NCBI GenBank assembly: GCA_043228905.1
Contig: JBHGNT010000002.1
Span: forward strand, 1,178,001-1,242,000
Direction of reading: 5' to 3'
Origin: Azolla caroliniana
Lineage: Eukaryota; Polypodiophyta
DNA length: 64,000 nucleotides
Shown one piece after another: positions 32,702-55,289 of the stretch (position 1 is the stretch's first letter; every line of letters starts with the position of its first letter). The notes beneath the pieces were generated by a model that was given only the letters and a program-made list of their open reading frames with translations, did no database searches and was not told where the DNA came from. Position numbers and translations under genes: made by a program.

Positions 32702-35700
32702 ATGCTGAAGCATGAATCTCTCGATAAAATGCAAGCTCGCCAAAGCTTCAGTAATTTCTGGCATACAGATCTTGTTGGTACCATGACTGCAGATATTCCA
32801 TGTAAGCAAACAGAAAACGATTTTCTTATCTTGCCCCTCCCTCTCCCTCTCTGTTACTTTCCATCACTTCTTTTTGGTTTTTTCTTTCCGTTCATTCAGT
32901 CAGTTTTGTTTGATTGTCTTTATAAAAAATGAGTTGTTTCTCTTTCATCGTCTGTTTTCTCATGTTCTTTTCATCTGTTTTTTTCTTTTATTTTATGTGA
33001 ACAGATTTCTGCTTCTCTTTGTGGTGGTAAGTCCTTCTTTCTCTCCTTTCCATAACTTTCTCATTTCGAATCTTTTCCCCTATTCACCTCAATATAATGG
33101 TGTTTCCAAAACATTGTGCAACCTGTTTTTTACTATTTGAAATAGTTTTAAGATTTTGTTATGTGAGTAAATGATCCTCGTATTAGATCTCTGTCATGTT
33201 GAATGCAGAAGATATGGTTTTAACAAGGGTTTTCCTGCATGTTATTGTATGAATAGATTTCTGCTTCCTTTGCAATAGTAAGTCCTTAATTTCTTTGCTC
33301 ATTGTGTGATAGTCGCAAATATGGTTTTGGAGCTGAGTATAATGTTATTTGTGTAGTTGAAAAAACACCTTTAAAAGTTTTCAAATTGAAGAATGTTTAC
33401 ATAATTTGAAAATGGAAGAGTAAAGCGTATTTTGCACACCTGCATTTTTTTCAAAAATCATTAGGTTTGTATAATTTTCTCTTGCTTTGAAATTGTTGAG
33501 TTTTCATTTGCATTAATCAAAATCACCTTTAAAACTTGATATTGGTTGACCTCCTAAATTTTAATGTAAATTGCACTTGCATTATTTGAAGATCACCTTT
33601 GACTTTTGAAATTTAATTGTCTATAACAGTTTCCCGTTGCATTATTTAAATATCATCTTTTATGTTTTGAATTTGAAGGTGTTCCCCAATATCTCTGAGC
33701 TTAATTAGTTGGAATTTGAATAGATTAATATAGGATACACCTGCATTTTTGGAAAATGCTGTAGAGTAATTTTCAGGTGTGTATAGGTCAAACTATGAGA
33801 TCTTTATAATGAAAACATTCCAGATGCTGAGAAATATTACCAGATGTAGTATAATTTGAGTTTTTATATTTGAGAATCACCTTGAAATTTAGACATGTAA
33901 TATGTTTGGTTAAACGTTGTTAATAAATTTGATGGAGGTGAAATTCTCTCAATGAACTCTTTTCATTCACTTACTTCGATTTGGATATCTTGCAGAGAGA
34001 ACTCCAGTTTTGGTAGTTATTAAAATATTTCCTAACTTTTTATCAATAATACCCTATTATTGAATGTTTTATGTCCGTACAGTGCACCATGTGCTTCATA
34101 TCTTCTGCGCAAGAGAGCATTATATGATGACATGTCAAGGTAATTCTTTGCTTTCTAAAACGTTTGCTTTTTGTATGTAAAGATCTTGATGCAAATTTCA
34201 AATGCATATATGCATTGCAGATATGTTTGTTGTGCTGGATACATGCCTTGTAGTGGCAGCTGTGGTGAAAGGGACTGCCCAGAACTTTGCCTATGTACTG
34301 AGGTATGATTGATGCTTGAATTTGAAACCTATTTTGGGTTTCATATGAAGTATAATTTGGTACATTAGCAATTACTTAACGTTTAGAAAACAATCAGCAG
34401 TATTATTATAGAGAAAAATTAGCAATAAGCTATAGGTATTTGATAAGAGCAATAAACAACGTATGACCATCTATTAAAATTGGAGAATGAAAGTTTCCTT
34501 GTTTAAGTTTTCTTTTTCAAATTTCCCAAAGCACTAGATTCCTTCGCTAAGTGGATATGCTAAGATAACATATGCTGCCTTTTGAAGCCCCTCCATTTAA
34601 AAAAGTTGAAGCTTAGCGAAGAGTGGAACACCTTACATTGTAACACATCAAATATTCTTTATGTGCTCTTAATAAGAGTAAACTATACTAAGAAACAATG
34701 TATGTCAGCTCCTTTGTGAGGCTTTTGGATGTGGTCAAGGCCATTTGGATGCATTAGAATGTGACTTAATCCTTTTCTTAACATTACTTGGCACTGCTCT
34801 ATATAACAGGTATGGTGCTGTTTCGCAAACTCTGTCCAATCAACACGATTCTTGTTACAAGATGAATTCAATATACAATCAACGAAATGTGACAATTGCA
34901 TAATTGTGAGTAATAACCCATTAATATTTTTCTTCACGTTTGAATGTTCATTTGATATGGTTTTCTTCTAAAATCAGTTGTTCTGCCATGCAGGGATTCA
35001 TGTTTTGCTTGCAGCAAGTTGCATGTATCTTCTCTCTGGTAGCTGCAATTGTTGGGACTCCTGAACTAGAAGATGCCTCACAGATGCTCAGTTGTCTTTC
35101 AAATGTAGTATACTGCAGGTATGACTTATCTGCAATCAAAATCAATGATTTTGTTGTAAGTATTTATGTCTATTGTCAAGGAAAAATGTTGACATTCATA
35201 TGATGAGTTTGCAAGATTGGTAAGTGCTTAATGCAATTATTTCATGAGCGATCTCAAAACATGCTATCTATATTTTCCCACTCACTCATAAATGACCAGC
35301 ATGCAAGTAAGGGAATGTATGCATAACAAATAAAACAATGCAGAGGAATATCAAATTTATGATATAAGAATGATGAAATGATGAACACCTGATATAAGTA
35401 AACTTGCTTGTGCTGAAATAAACTGCCTTTACATATAGGCTATGACAAACAGAAACTTTAATTTAGGCTATAATTGATTTTACATGTAGGCTATAACAAA
35501 CACAAACTTTAGTGAGCACATTCTACCCTGTGTTCCAAAGTTAAAAAGCAGAGATTTGTAAGTGGCTGCTATACAGACAAATTATGAGCTGGCGTTTTCC
35601 ACCATAAAGGACAACCAATACAAAGTTCACAACAAAAATTTGATCAGTGACTACTTTAATGCCCCACATAACACACACCTATTTCGCATACAGGTATCTG

Positions 35701-36336
35701 TACACATGCCCTGTTAAAAGGTGATCATTGCAAGGCCAAGTCTAATTATATATCTTGCCATATGTATGAGGTAGAAGAAAACACCTAACATGGTGGGCAG
35801 ATGTGTCATGTGATGTATTTCTTGTAAAAGTGAGAGCGAATATGTAACAAATAATATTATCACTAATCGTTTTTCTTTTGTGTTTGGTTTGCAGTGTATG
35901 TGCATGCATGCAGGTACATATATTCTTCTATCGTGCCAAATTCTCTCTTAATTTCCACTTGGAAATGTGAAACTAATGATTTTGGAACTATGCACAGACC
36001 CAGCACAAAGTTGAGATGGATAAGCGGGATGGGAAATTTGGCCCGATGCAACCACCACGAGTTCAACAAATGTCTCGGATAGACCAAGCAGTGCCACCAG
36101 CGGTTGGTGGATATCCTCCACAGCTGCCTCCTCCAGTATATGGTCATCCGCCTTCTGTATATGGCCAACCATATCCTCCACCTAATCCTGCACATTATAG
36201 CCAACCGCATCCACCACAATATCAGTATCCTCCCCCACCTCAGGTTTATAATCAACCTTACGGACAAGATTATGCTCCTATAGCTTATCCACCCCAACCA
36301 CCACCACAGGTTTACAATCCAGGTTACCCTAGATAA
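32702..36336 (+). CDS. Conserved plant cysteine-rich membrane-associated protein, PLAC8-like
   Basis: Eight coding exons: 32702-32801, 33005-33026, 34083-34139, 34221-34302, 34810-34905, 34994-35118, 35895-35913 and 35998-36336. They join in frame through GT..AG to give 279 residues. Exons 2 and 7 are microexons of 22 and 19 bp. The order is a short polar N-terminus, FWHTDL, a Cys-rich block (FCFSLWCAPCASYLLRKRAL, YVCCAGYMPCSGSCGERDCP, LCLCTEVWCC), a hydrophobic segment at about 120-140 (GFMFCLQQVACIFSLVAAIV), a second Cys patch (VYCSVCACMQTQHK), and a Pro/Tyr/Gln-rich tail of about 90 residues. I recognise this as a family widely conserved in plants; I assign it to PLAC8-like proteins only loosely and give no function. 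The ATG is placed so that exon 1 matches the conserved FWHTDL start. Confidence 0.85.
33250..33284 (+). pseudogene. Second copy of the 22-bp microexon with splice sites
   Basis: GAATAGATTTCTGCTTCC...AATAGTAAGTCCTT closely matches the real microexon context (GAACAGATTTCTGCTTCTC...GGTGGTAAGTCCTT at 33000-33034). It keeps an acceptor AG and a donor GTAAGT. The enclosed exon would be 21 bp, which shifts the frame and loses the conserved tryptophan, so it is probably a non-functional duplicate. Confidence 0.6.
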
Positions 36337-36665
36337 AAGGAGCTCATTCGCTCTACTGAAGTGTGCTAACATTAAGATTCGATTATATATTTCTTATGTT
36401 TTCATGTGATGGGTTGTTATATCATTTCTTTCCAATGCTGTTTTATTGTTAGAGCTTAGCATTACGGACAAGAGTATCTCCTATAGCTTATCCACCCCAA
36501 CCACCACCGCAGGTTTATAATCCAGGTTACCCTAGATAAAAGGAGCTCATTCGCTCTACTGAAGTGTGCTAACATTAAGCTTCGATTATATATTTCTTAT
36601 ATTTTCGTGTGATGGGTTATATCATTTTTTTGCAATGCTGTTTTATTCTTAGCATTATAGTATGA
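36259..36665. repeat. Duplicated 3' end of the cysteine-rich gene
   Basis: A unit of about 214 bp (36259-36472, again from 36473) covers the last 26 codons, the stop codon and the 3' UTR. Both copies read CTATAGCTTATCCACCCCAA, later GGTTACCCTAGATAAAAGG. The second copy follows the real stop codon, so it is not translated unless alternative splicing reaches it. Confidence 0.92.
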
Positions 36666-38128
36666 TGATCATTCAGGTACACTGCTTCTTGTGCTTATTG
36701 CAATGCTTTATTATTATTATCGGTATTATTGTGAAACCATTCTGCTAGGGTGTCTTTTGTTTCTGGTTTGGAATATATATATATAGGGTGTCTTTTGTTT
36801 CAGGCTTTGTTTGTTTAGGTTATGTTTATTTCTGTTTTGGTTTATCCACCTCATCGACAAGGTTGGAATCATCATTACCGAAGACAATGACATTTTTCTC
36901 TACAAAAGTTCTAACCTATAGCTTGCTCGATATTATGTGTTTGTTCCATCTGTTTAATGCGTTTTTACTTTATCTTTGCATTTACATATTTTATGATTGT
37001 TGTGCAGTTGTTTGGATGGATGATAATCTTTAAAGAAAAAGAATTCACATTGCATGATTCCTATGCATGTCACAAAACCAAATGATAAATTAAAGATCAC
37101 ATTTATAATGTGTATTGATTGCATGAATTTGAGAAAGTCAAAAGGTTTGCTTGCCTATTTGCAAAACCAATGTATATGGTTAGTTCAACTTGGAGGTTTC
37201 TGGTCACCTAAAATATAGGATTAAACACATGTTTATGGAATTTTACCTTATATATAAACATCATTGCAATGGCCTTGCAATGTATCAAACATTATTCCCT
37301 GGCATTAGCTATAATAACATTGTTTAGAAAAGAATGTTAATGTGCATGAATGCTATATTTTTTGGCACCTTAAGTTTGTCTTGAAATTAATGCTTAGAAT
37401 ACTTCAAAGAGAACCTGTTGACACAGGTTTAGACTTTAGTTTATTGGGACTTGGTTTTGCCTCCATGGTTCTTTGTTAACATTCTAGCCTGTTGCTACCC
37501 ATACGACCAATGCCATTATAAATACATTGTACAGAAAAGAAAGTTGATGTGCACAAATACCATGTTTTTGCTTCAAAGAGAAGTTGTTGGCTCAGGTTTA
37601 CACTTTAGTCTTTAGCTTATTGGGGCTTGGTTTCATCTCCATTGCACATTGTTAACAGTCTTCTGTTCAAATGACCAATGATATTCACACATCAAACCAA
37701 GTTAATTAAGTTTGAAGAATTTCTAGAGACCTTTGTACATTATTTTACTGCTAGACTTGACCATAAGCCTCTCATGGCACATTCATGAGATAGGAAATGT
37801 AATTTCTTGAGACCGTGTACAAAGGTTAGACATTATTTTGTTGATCATGTTGATCATAGGCCTCTAATAGCACGTTCATGAGATAAGAAATGTAATTCAA
37901 TACCTCATGTTTTTTCTTAACAATCACAACCTTTTTTCTAGAGTGAAATCTATTTACTTAGAACATAGAAGAGCTACAATAATATAAAGTCATGCCAAAA
38001 CAAATACAATCCTTCATAAAGTAACAAACTTCAAAATAAATTCACATGTTTTCCATGTGTAAATGTTGTTGCTACGTTGCAAGCATATGCAAAGTTCTTG
38101 AGATAGTAAAGATGGAGAGAGGTAAAGG
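36666..38128. other. Intergenic DNA with two diverged duplications
   Basis: About 37315-37490 resembles 37540-37665 (AGAAAAGAA.GTT, CTTCAAAGAGAA, TATTGGG(A/G)CTTGGTTT). About 37725-37800 resembles 37805-37895 (CATTCATGAGATAGGAAATG and a close copy). No gene is recognised. Confidence 0.6.
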
Positions 38129-38136
38129 GTCACAAA

Positions 38137-38517
38137 TAACAATCAACAACCGAGGCTTAACGGTTCCGTTCAGTTTCAACAGTTAAAAACCATGGTTTAA
38201 ACAGTTTTAACGGGGTTTTTTTGTTTTTTTATATTTCAAAAAAAAAATTACAATTTAAAAAAAATTGTTTTTAAACAATCTTTTCATTTTCATGCCTTAT
38301 TCTCACATTTTAGGAAAATCTTTAAATTTAAAAAATTTAAATAATGAAATATTTTAAATTTTGACCTAAGTTGAAAACTGAAACCGAAGCACAAAACCAC
38401 GGTTTTACCAGTTTAATGGCTTAACAAATTTTTTTAATGGTTCGAATTAACGGTTTCGTGGTTGGTTCAGTTTTGACCCTCTCGAACCGAACCGAACCGA
38501 ACCATTGCCAATTGTTA
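38137..38517. mobile_element. hAT-like MITE, copy A
   Basis: A 381-bp element with ends TAACAATCAACAAC and GCCAATTGTTA. It is flanked by a perfect 8-bp target duplication GTCACAAA (38129-38136 and 38518-38525). The interior is rich in AACGGTTT and AACCGAACC motifs around an AT-rich core. It matches copies at 44851 and 52612. No transposase is encoded. Confidence 0.88.
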
Positions 38518-39054
38518 GTCACAAAAGCCTTTCCTTTTATAACTCTTCAAATTGAAAAGTGAATGTAGTAAATGTTAGTAGAAAGTAAAGAAGAGCATGA
38601 ATCACATAAAAGACAATCGCAATTCTTATCATTCATACATGCGAAAATTTCTCAGACCATTTCACACAAACCTGCTGCAACTTCTGCACGGTAAACAAAA
38701 TGTAGTAATGAAGGAACAAAATGTCGCAATGCAATGGAGCATTAAAATGCGAGAACTTCTCACCCCATCCAACAGCTCTTTTGCTTTGTGGATATCATCA
38801 TTGCATTAAGAAAGCTTCCCACAGTACAAACCCGCAAACCCAGATAGACTAGAATGTGTGTACAAGGTACACAAGGAAAAAAACACGTGCTTCAACATGC
38901 TCTACTTTTCCTATTATTGTTATTGAAACTGTTGAATACAAAATTGCCTTGCCATAGATTTTAACTCATAGTACGTCATACTCCGGTAGAGTATCTTGCA
39001 GAGAGATGGCTACAGAAATAATTCTTTGGCCATATGTACATTACGAAAGCTAGC

Positions 39055-48437
<9,383 letters not shown>

Positions 48438-48765
48438 GGAAAACCTCTGTTCTTTTTTGTTTTTTTGTTCCTTTTTTTTGTTTTTGTTTTTGTTTTTGTT
48501 TTTGTTTTTTGCTTTGCTTTGAGGAAACAGGGGAAGCAGAAACACAGAGAAAGAATCCTTCTTCTCTTTTCTTCTTCTTCTTCTTCCTTCTTCTTCTTTC
48601 TTCTTTTGCCACGTGGACATAATCTTGCTTGTTATAATTTTTGTTCATTGATCTCGGCCTAATGGACGCTTGCCACGTGTATAGTACTTTTATCTTCAAC
48701 AGCGTGGCTCCTCGGAGATCCGTCACGCAGACCTCTCTCTCTCTCTCTCTCGTGTGTGTGTGTGT
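48438..48765 (-). promoter_or_regulatory. PGM 5' leader and promoter region
   Basis: It contains a (TTTTTG)n tract at about 48468-48510 and a TTC-rich tract at about 48560-48605, both on the + strand. On the - strand these give CAAAAA and GAA runs upstream of the start codon. Two CCACGTGG/CCACGTGT sites (48609-48616 and about 48672-48679) contain the ACGTG G-box core. No clear TATA box is seen. Confidence 0.4.
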
Positions 48766-51700
48766 CTGCTTGAAGACCGTATGAAATGTCGACTCGACTC
48801 ATGAGAGACCATGTCTGCTCTCGAGGACTAGACGAAATCTGGGCTCAAATCATGAGATTGTGGTGCTCAAGAAGAATGATCAAACCGAAAACTCATTTGA
48901 TGATGCCACCACCATTGCAACATTTCGATTGGAAACCCGACAAAATGTATATATACATATTCGGCGGTACCATGGCAGGCAGGCAAAAATCTGTTGCGTG
49001 ATAGTGAAAGGATGGATGAATCGTGTTGTCATGAAGAATCGCAAAGTAACCAACAGTCGAGAGATTGGCTAGTAGTGACAAACAAACAATGCCAACCACA
49101 AATTCTTTCTGTCCCACGAACCTCTCGTGCTCGCTCTGTGTGATTGATCAACTTTCCATTACAGATCACTCGATATTCTCCACCTCTTAATAGTTTTGTC
49201 AACCATATTGCATGATGATTCTTTATATGGATTCAAACTCATGACACACGAAGAATGTATATTGATTTCGCAAACCAATGCCTTAAACCAACTCGGATTG
49301 TACCTCAATTTGGATGAGGGATTCATCTTTATCCCAACCAATCATATGTTTTTAGGGCTAATATGAACACAAGCTCATTCTCTATCTACGAATCTGCTTC
49401 ACTTCAATGGAGAGAGAATACTTAAAAGTCAATAAACCCCTCGTCAACACGGTGCATGCCTCCTATGCGCGAATCCACTTCACTTCACTACCTTAGTGTT
49501 TGAAGGGTATGAGTAGATGTTGGGTTATGGAGAGAGAATACATAAAAGTCAATAAACCCATCGTCAACATGGTGCATGCCTCCCATGCGACACTAGCTTG
49601 TCATAAATTGAGGCAATGATTAAGGATTGGGACACAATCAAGTAGGTAGAAAACATGAGCAGTTGGAAAACGAGTTTTAAAATTATTATTTCACAATTAA
49701 ACATTGGTTTTGATCTGGTGACGGACTTCTAGATTCAACTAATTTGATGCTTTGCGACATTTATTCTCGAAATACAAAAAATAATCATGCTCAATTCATG
49801 CAAGAATGTGAAGTCATTGCATCAACAAAAACATATTGTTTCTTATTTTCCTTCCGATGTGAAATGGGTGTAGAATAAAATTCATTATTGGTATGCTTGC
49901 ATAGGAAACAAATGGCATGTGCCATTGCAAAATTGTCTTACCCATGTCCCTTGAAAAGTGGGTTGTACACCCACACAGTTGAGTGGTCGTACACTAATGT
50001 GTTACTATTATCGATGCATCAATATACATATGATATCGGTCAACATGTGTGTTTTTTAATGTGTGGCGTGTGTTTTTTACATTGTCTCTTACACAGGAAT
50101 GTGTGTCGTTTCTAAACCATTTGGTTGTGGGGTAAGTGGGTTGTATTTGTTTGATGTGGTTTTGTGAGCTGTAAGTATTTTGCTAGGAAAAGGAATGGCA
50201 TATATTATTTCAAGTCGCGGAAGTGTGAAATTTGTAAAACCATTTATTCATGCAAAATTTGTCGTGTATGAATTCAAAATACAAGCAAATATTCTTTCTA
50301 TAATGGATCCAACATCATATCTATTTCTTGAGACTCGAGTCCACAACCTTTACCCCTCTATCATCATACTTTTATATTTTTAAATCCAATATGTTAATGT
50401 TGTCAAGTTGATGAATATGAAACCCATACATTTTCAATTGAATCCATGAATATTTCTCAAGTCTATGACATGACATCTGAAGGCATTGTTCAAGCCTCTA
50501 CCATATGATAATTATGTATTTAATGTAGATATGGCATGACTGGTTTGGTTTCATTTCATGCGGATGCGATATGTATCTATTATTATTAACATTGCATGAG
50601 GTACACGACACTTTTCTATCGTTGAATATGAATTTATAAAGTCGTTTCTTTAGGAGCAAACTATTAATGTGCAAGGAACAAATAGAACACGACTAACACT
50701 AGGCTCATCAGTCCAGTAGTACGAATTTCACTTTTCCTTATATTTGCATGTTTCAAAATCTACGAATAATTCCATTCTTGCTATGTTTTGCCCTAGAATA
50801 TTCACTTGTAACATAATTTAGAGCTAGGTCGAATATTCTCCCTTTCCCTTGATTCTGTGACAATATTCTTATGCTTGTTATTTGAACCAACATATGATTA
50901 TGGTTATGATCAATTACATCCAAAATTAAGAGGTTCTTTTAATGAAACATAGCATCAATTTATAGTAAAGAGTACATTATTGTCATTGTAAGAACAAAGC
51001 AATCACTGGCTATTTTCTTCTTCTTAAAATTGCTTCAAAGGTGATAGTGGTTGTTATCAAACTATGCATATTCCGTTGTTAATTAGCCTTAGTAAGAAGA
51101 AGGGATGCTTTGAGTATCGGTTAACTTACCTTGATAAGGTGTTGTTTTAGGTATGGGAAAAGGAAAGGTGATTGGGACATTTATCAAATTTGGATGCCTT
51201 GTTGGTAAAAAAAGCAATACCCATAATTATCCTCCTATATCATTGTATGAAATTAAGATTTTATCAAGCTCTTGTTGTGTTGCATAAATTACATATTGGT
51301 GCCATCTATTTATCAATTATTAAGGTCTTTGTTATGGTTTGGCATTGTTTTGTTCTTGCCATGTATCCCAAATTTTATTTTCATGCGTTGTACTCCTTTT
51401 CAGGGAGATCTCACCATAAGATCCTAACATAACATCTCATTTTATCTTGTATATAAGTTAGAACATTGTGTAGTTTCACCACATCAAGCACATAAGCTCC
51501 AATTTGCTACAAGTCTCCATTCCTCACACATTTATTTGAACTATCATTGTTGAGGATGTCTTGATCAAATTAACATGCCATTTATGTCTATCCTAGTCAT
51601 CTATATCTCAAATGGCATGGAGAGAGATTATCGACAACCTCACGCAATACTCATGTTGCCACCAAAGGTAACTTAGGACTCTATAAAAGTTTTAGTCAAT

Positions 51701-52603
51701 TTTGGAAGCCTACGCAACATTTAATCACACTTGAATGGTGCTTGTAGAGTATATAATGTGTTAAATTGCATCTTGTAGTTTACTAAATCAAGACCTTCAT
51801 TACCTTATGGTTCCTCAAACTATTAATGATTGTTTGATTATAGCCAAACAACACATTTCACAAATTCAACAACATCATAAACTTAATTTACAACATTTAG
51901 GGGACACAAAAAACTATTTCAATGCCAATATTGAGACGCATTATTATTATCATGAAACTATTGTTTTATTGCCATTGTTGTTTAAGATGAAATGCCAAGG
52001 ATAAAACCCAACAAGGTTACTGTAAGAAATATGGAGTGAAATTGTAGCCACTCTAAAGAGCCAATATGATGGCCTCAAGGGCGGTTCTGATGTAGTTGAA
52101 AGACAACGAATAGCCTTCATCCAACAATGGTCGTCCTCTCCCTTTCTTGAGTCAGTAGGCATCCACATAAGATGGAACTATCGCGTCCCTACAAGGATTT
52201 GTACATAATAATCTCATTTGTAAATTTTTATAACTAATGGAAGGTGTTTTTTTTTTGGAAAAAAGAAAGAAAGAAAGAAGAAGGATGGAAGCCATAAAAA
52301 ACAAGGGATGACATTGAGCTCGTGTTGTGTTGATCACTTGTGTTTATATCAAAGTATTGTCCACATTTCATATGCAAGCTTACATTGATTTTATTTATAT
52401 ATAATGTTAGTTTGCTCATGCACGTTGTGTAACGCCTCTTGAATATACATAAATCAACATTCCATTTTGTCATTCTAAATTTTGCGTTTTTATGGAGCGG
52501 GTGGGTCTAAAACAAACCAAAGAGTTATCTTAGGTCTAATTATAAAGCGCTTATACTAATGAAAGCCCATAAAACACCCAAACAATTTCATATGGATGTA
52601 GCT
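48766..52603. other. Gene-poor intergenic DNA
   Basis: No supported gene. A 66-bp unit (ATGGAGAGAGAATAC.TAAAAGTCAATAAACCC, then GTGCATGCCTCC) is repeated at 49407 and 49527. The rest is AT-rich, with open frames of fewer than 90 codons and no recognisable domain. Confidence 0.5.
49407..49592. repeat. Spaced 66-bp duplication
   Basis: Two copies, 120 bp apart, share GGAGAGAGAATAC, AAAAGTCAATAAACCC and GTCAACA.GGTGCATGCCTCC. The unrelated stretch between them is about 54 bp. Confidence 0.85.
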
Positions 52604-52611
52604 ATTAATAT

Positions 52612-52960
52612 TAGCAATCGGCAACACCGAACCGAACCGCAAAATCGTTGTTTAACGGCTTAACAATTTAAGCGGTTCGATTTAAACAGTTTCACGGTTT
52701 AGGGTTGCCACTTGATTATTTTCTTAAATATTTTTTTGGACAACCTTTTCATTTTAAAGTCTAATTCTAACATTTTAAGTAAAATCTTTAATGCTTGAAA
52801 TATTGAAAAATTGAATTTTGACCTAACTTGAAAACCAAATTTGACCTGCAAAACCGTGGTTTTAATAGTTTGGATTTTTTGTAACGGTTTCGGTTTAAAT
52901 TTCAAATTTTTTTTACGGTTTGAGTTTGACATCGTTGAACGGAACTATTGCCGATTGCTA
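52612..52960. mobile_element. hAT-like MITE, copy C
   Basis: A 349-bp element with ends TAGCAATCGGCAAC and TTGCCGATTGCTA. It is flanked by ATTAATAT and ATTGATAT, an 8-bp target duplication with one mismatch. Interior AACCGAACCGC and AAACCGTGGTTT motifs tie it to copies A and B. Confidence 0.87.
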
Positions 52961-52968
52961 ATTGATAT

Positions 52969-55285
52969 TTCACTATTAGTCATGGTATGTGGTATGCTAG
53001 AGAACCAAGTTGAAATTTATTTTCAAAATAAGTCCACGTGGACGAAGTAGTCAAAAAGTCACTCCCATGGATACTACATGATGAGTGTGATTGTATCAAT
53101 AAATAACTCGATAGCGGATGAGCAAGGACACAAAGGCAAACCAATTCCTTGACTTTCATTTTTTCCTAGTGTACATTAAAAACAAAAATTCACTAGCATT
53201 ATTAAATATAGCATATTTGTTGCCACAAAAGGTATGTCAGTGGTTTTTTTGGTGCCAAGATGATTTTTCCTCTTGGTTGTGATGTCACACATGGTGCTAA
53301 ACAATCTCCATTGATGAAGAATTATAATAAGTATAAATTTAATGGCCAATGCTTTTAGTTCTTTGTATTGTGATCATAGATTGACACATACGATATTTGA
53401 GAATGAAAAACTACCATTCGTTTTAATTTTATATAATAAAAATTAATTAATTCACTGATACATTACTTAATTTACTAATACGTTACTTAATTCACTAAAA
53501 CATCAATTAATTCATTAATAATTTATTAATTAGGTTTCAACTAAACTTAGTGTTTCCTTGAAACCTTGAGCTTGCAACTAATAGCAGAATATAGAATTCG
53601 CATAGAGCATGAGAGATAGGCAAGGATGTAGGCTGAAAAGAAGAAATATGGTCGAATTAGGGTTTTGATTGAAATTAGGGTTTTCAGCCGAAACCCTAAT
53701 TTCCTAGCCAAGAACAGGATGCAAAGGGAGGCGAGGATGTAAGCATCAAGCATACGGAGCAACATGAGGCTTCCTCACTTGTTGCGTTGTTCCCTCGCTC
53801 GCTAAAAAACAAAACGAATACATTTACATGTATTCGTATTCGCATTCGTATGCATCGGTGGGGCAGGCCCCACGTATGCGAATATGTCAATCTATGATTA
53901 TGATATAGTTCTCTTTTGTTGTTGTTTTTGTAGTTTTAAATTTGCATTATTTTCTCATTTATTACTAAGAATGTTGCTCTCAAGGACGTTATGGTTAGGG
54001 GTTCCCAAAATGTCCAACCATTGGGAAATGCGTTCTTCATAACAAAGTTTCCTTCGTCTCCGTTGTTATATTGACTCTTTCAAAGGTAGCTAGTTTATTG
54101 ACCCAAATATATTGTATAGAATGACTATATGACCATTGAAAGATGGTTTGCATCTAATGGTACATGTTTTAACAATTTGATCACATCGATTAGATTACAT
54201 TTGTGGCTACATTCTAATTGCAACCATTCAAGTCAAATTAGATAATAAAATTAGTTTGGTTGAAAATGGGATTACCCATCAAATAAAAAAGGGTTGATTC
54301 TACCTATGTAATGTTTGATAGGAATATGCATTGTTGGTATGAAGTTTGGCAGGCAAACACCCTATAGTTGGAGTGAGGGTGTCGACCACTCTCAAAAATG
54401 TTAATTAAGCAACATGTTCACTTAACAATTTGTCCTCCTACTTTCGCTCTAACATCTTAAATATTTTATTAAATATATCAATGAAAAGTCTTAACACACA
54501 TTCTCAATTTTACCTTTTCAAAGAAATCAAAATAAACCTATATAATTACAACATGCTCTCATTTATTGATAGAAGCGAATGACACTCAAAAACTTGCAGT
54601 AGAAACTAGAGTTCGAGTTTCTAACTGAGAGAGCGAGAGAGAGAGATTAACTTCTTCTAAAACCAAATTTGCCAATGAGACAATTGATTACAATAATGGG
54701 CATGTGTATCCAATCATTGAAAATAATAAATAAATAAAACATAAATAAAAGAGTTTGAGCATGGTACAAAAGATGTTATGCAATGTAACATGTTCTATAA
54801 AGGAAATGACTATATGTCAAGATTAGTTTCATTTCCATCCAAGTCTCTCGAAAAGGAATGTGGAATTGAAGGGTTTCGATGCGAGTGTGGCTCGTGGTCT
54901 CGATGTAAATGATATCCCGTCTAGAGCTTCTGGGCGGGGTAACTCACGTTCCCTTATCTTCTTAATTATTGTACACGATGAGTGACTTTGAAGCCTAGTA
55001 TTCGAGGGCGTTTGGTCATTCATTTGTTTTCTACTTTAACGAGGGAGAGGTTGAGTGGTGTAGGTGTGTCCATGTCACCCCCTCTTAAAAAAATTCAAAC
55101 TCCACTCCCCAAAAAAATTTAATGGTGATGTGTTTGTGAGTATTAAAAAGGTCATAGTTAACATTTTGTAGCTTATTCTCTATATGTTCTTTTAATTCTA
55201 AGATATACCTACCTAGTGTCTTTATATTCGAAGTATCCAATAGTTGGGAGAGGGCACAAGTATGTCTTGGTATTTTACCCTTATC
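52969..55285. other. Intergenic DNA
   Basis: No gene is recognised. It holds a roughly 20-bp tandem array at 53447-53520 (TTAATTCACTGATACATTAC and variants, about four units). An inverted GAAATTAGGGTTTTC / GAAACCCTAATTTC pair lies at about 53671-53704. Confidence 0.5.
53447..53520. repeat. About 20-bp tandem repeat, four units
   Basis: Units read TTAATTCACTGATACATTAC, TTAATTTACTAATACGTTAC, TTAATTCACTAAAACATCAA and a partial fourth unit. The block is very AT-rich. Confidence 0.85.
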
Positions 55286-55289
55286 TCAA

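Noticed and set aside
35863-36372. Long open frame on the - strand (about 170 codons)
   Set aside because: It is the shadow of the Pro/Tyr-rich last exon of the cysteine-rich gene; its Trp/Arg-rich sequence is what such repeats give on the other strand.
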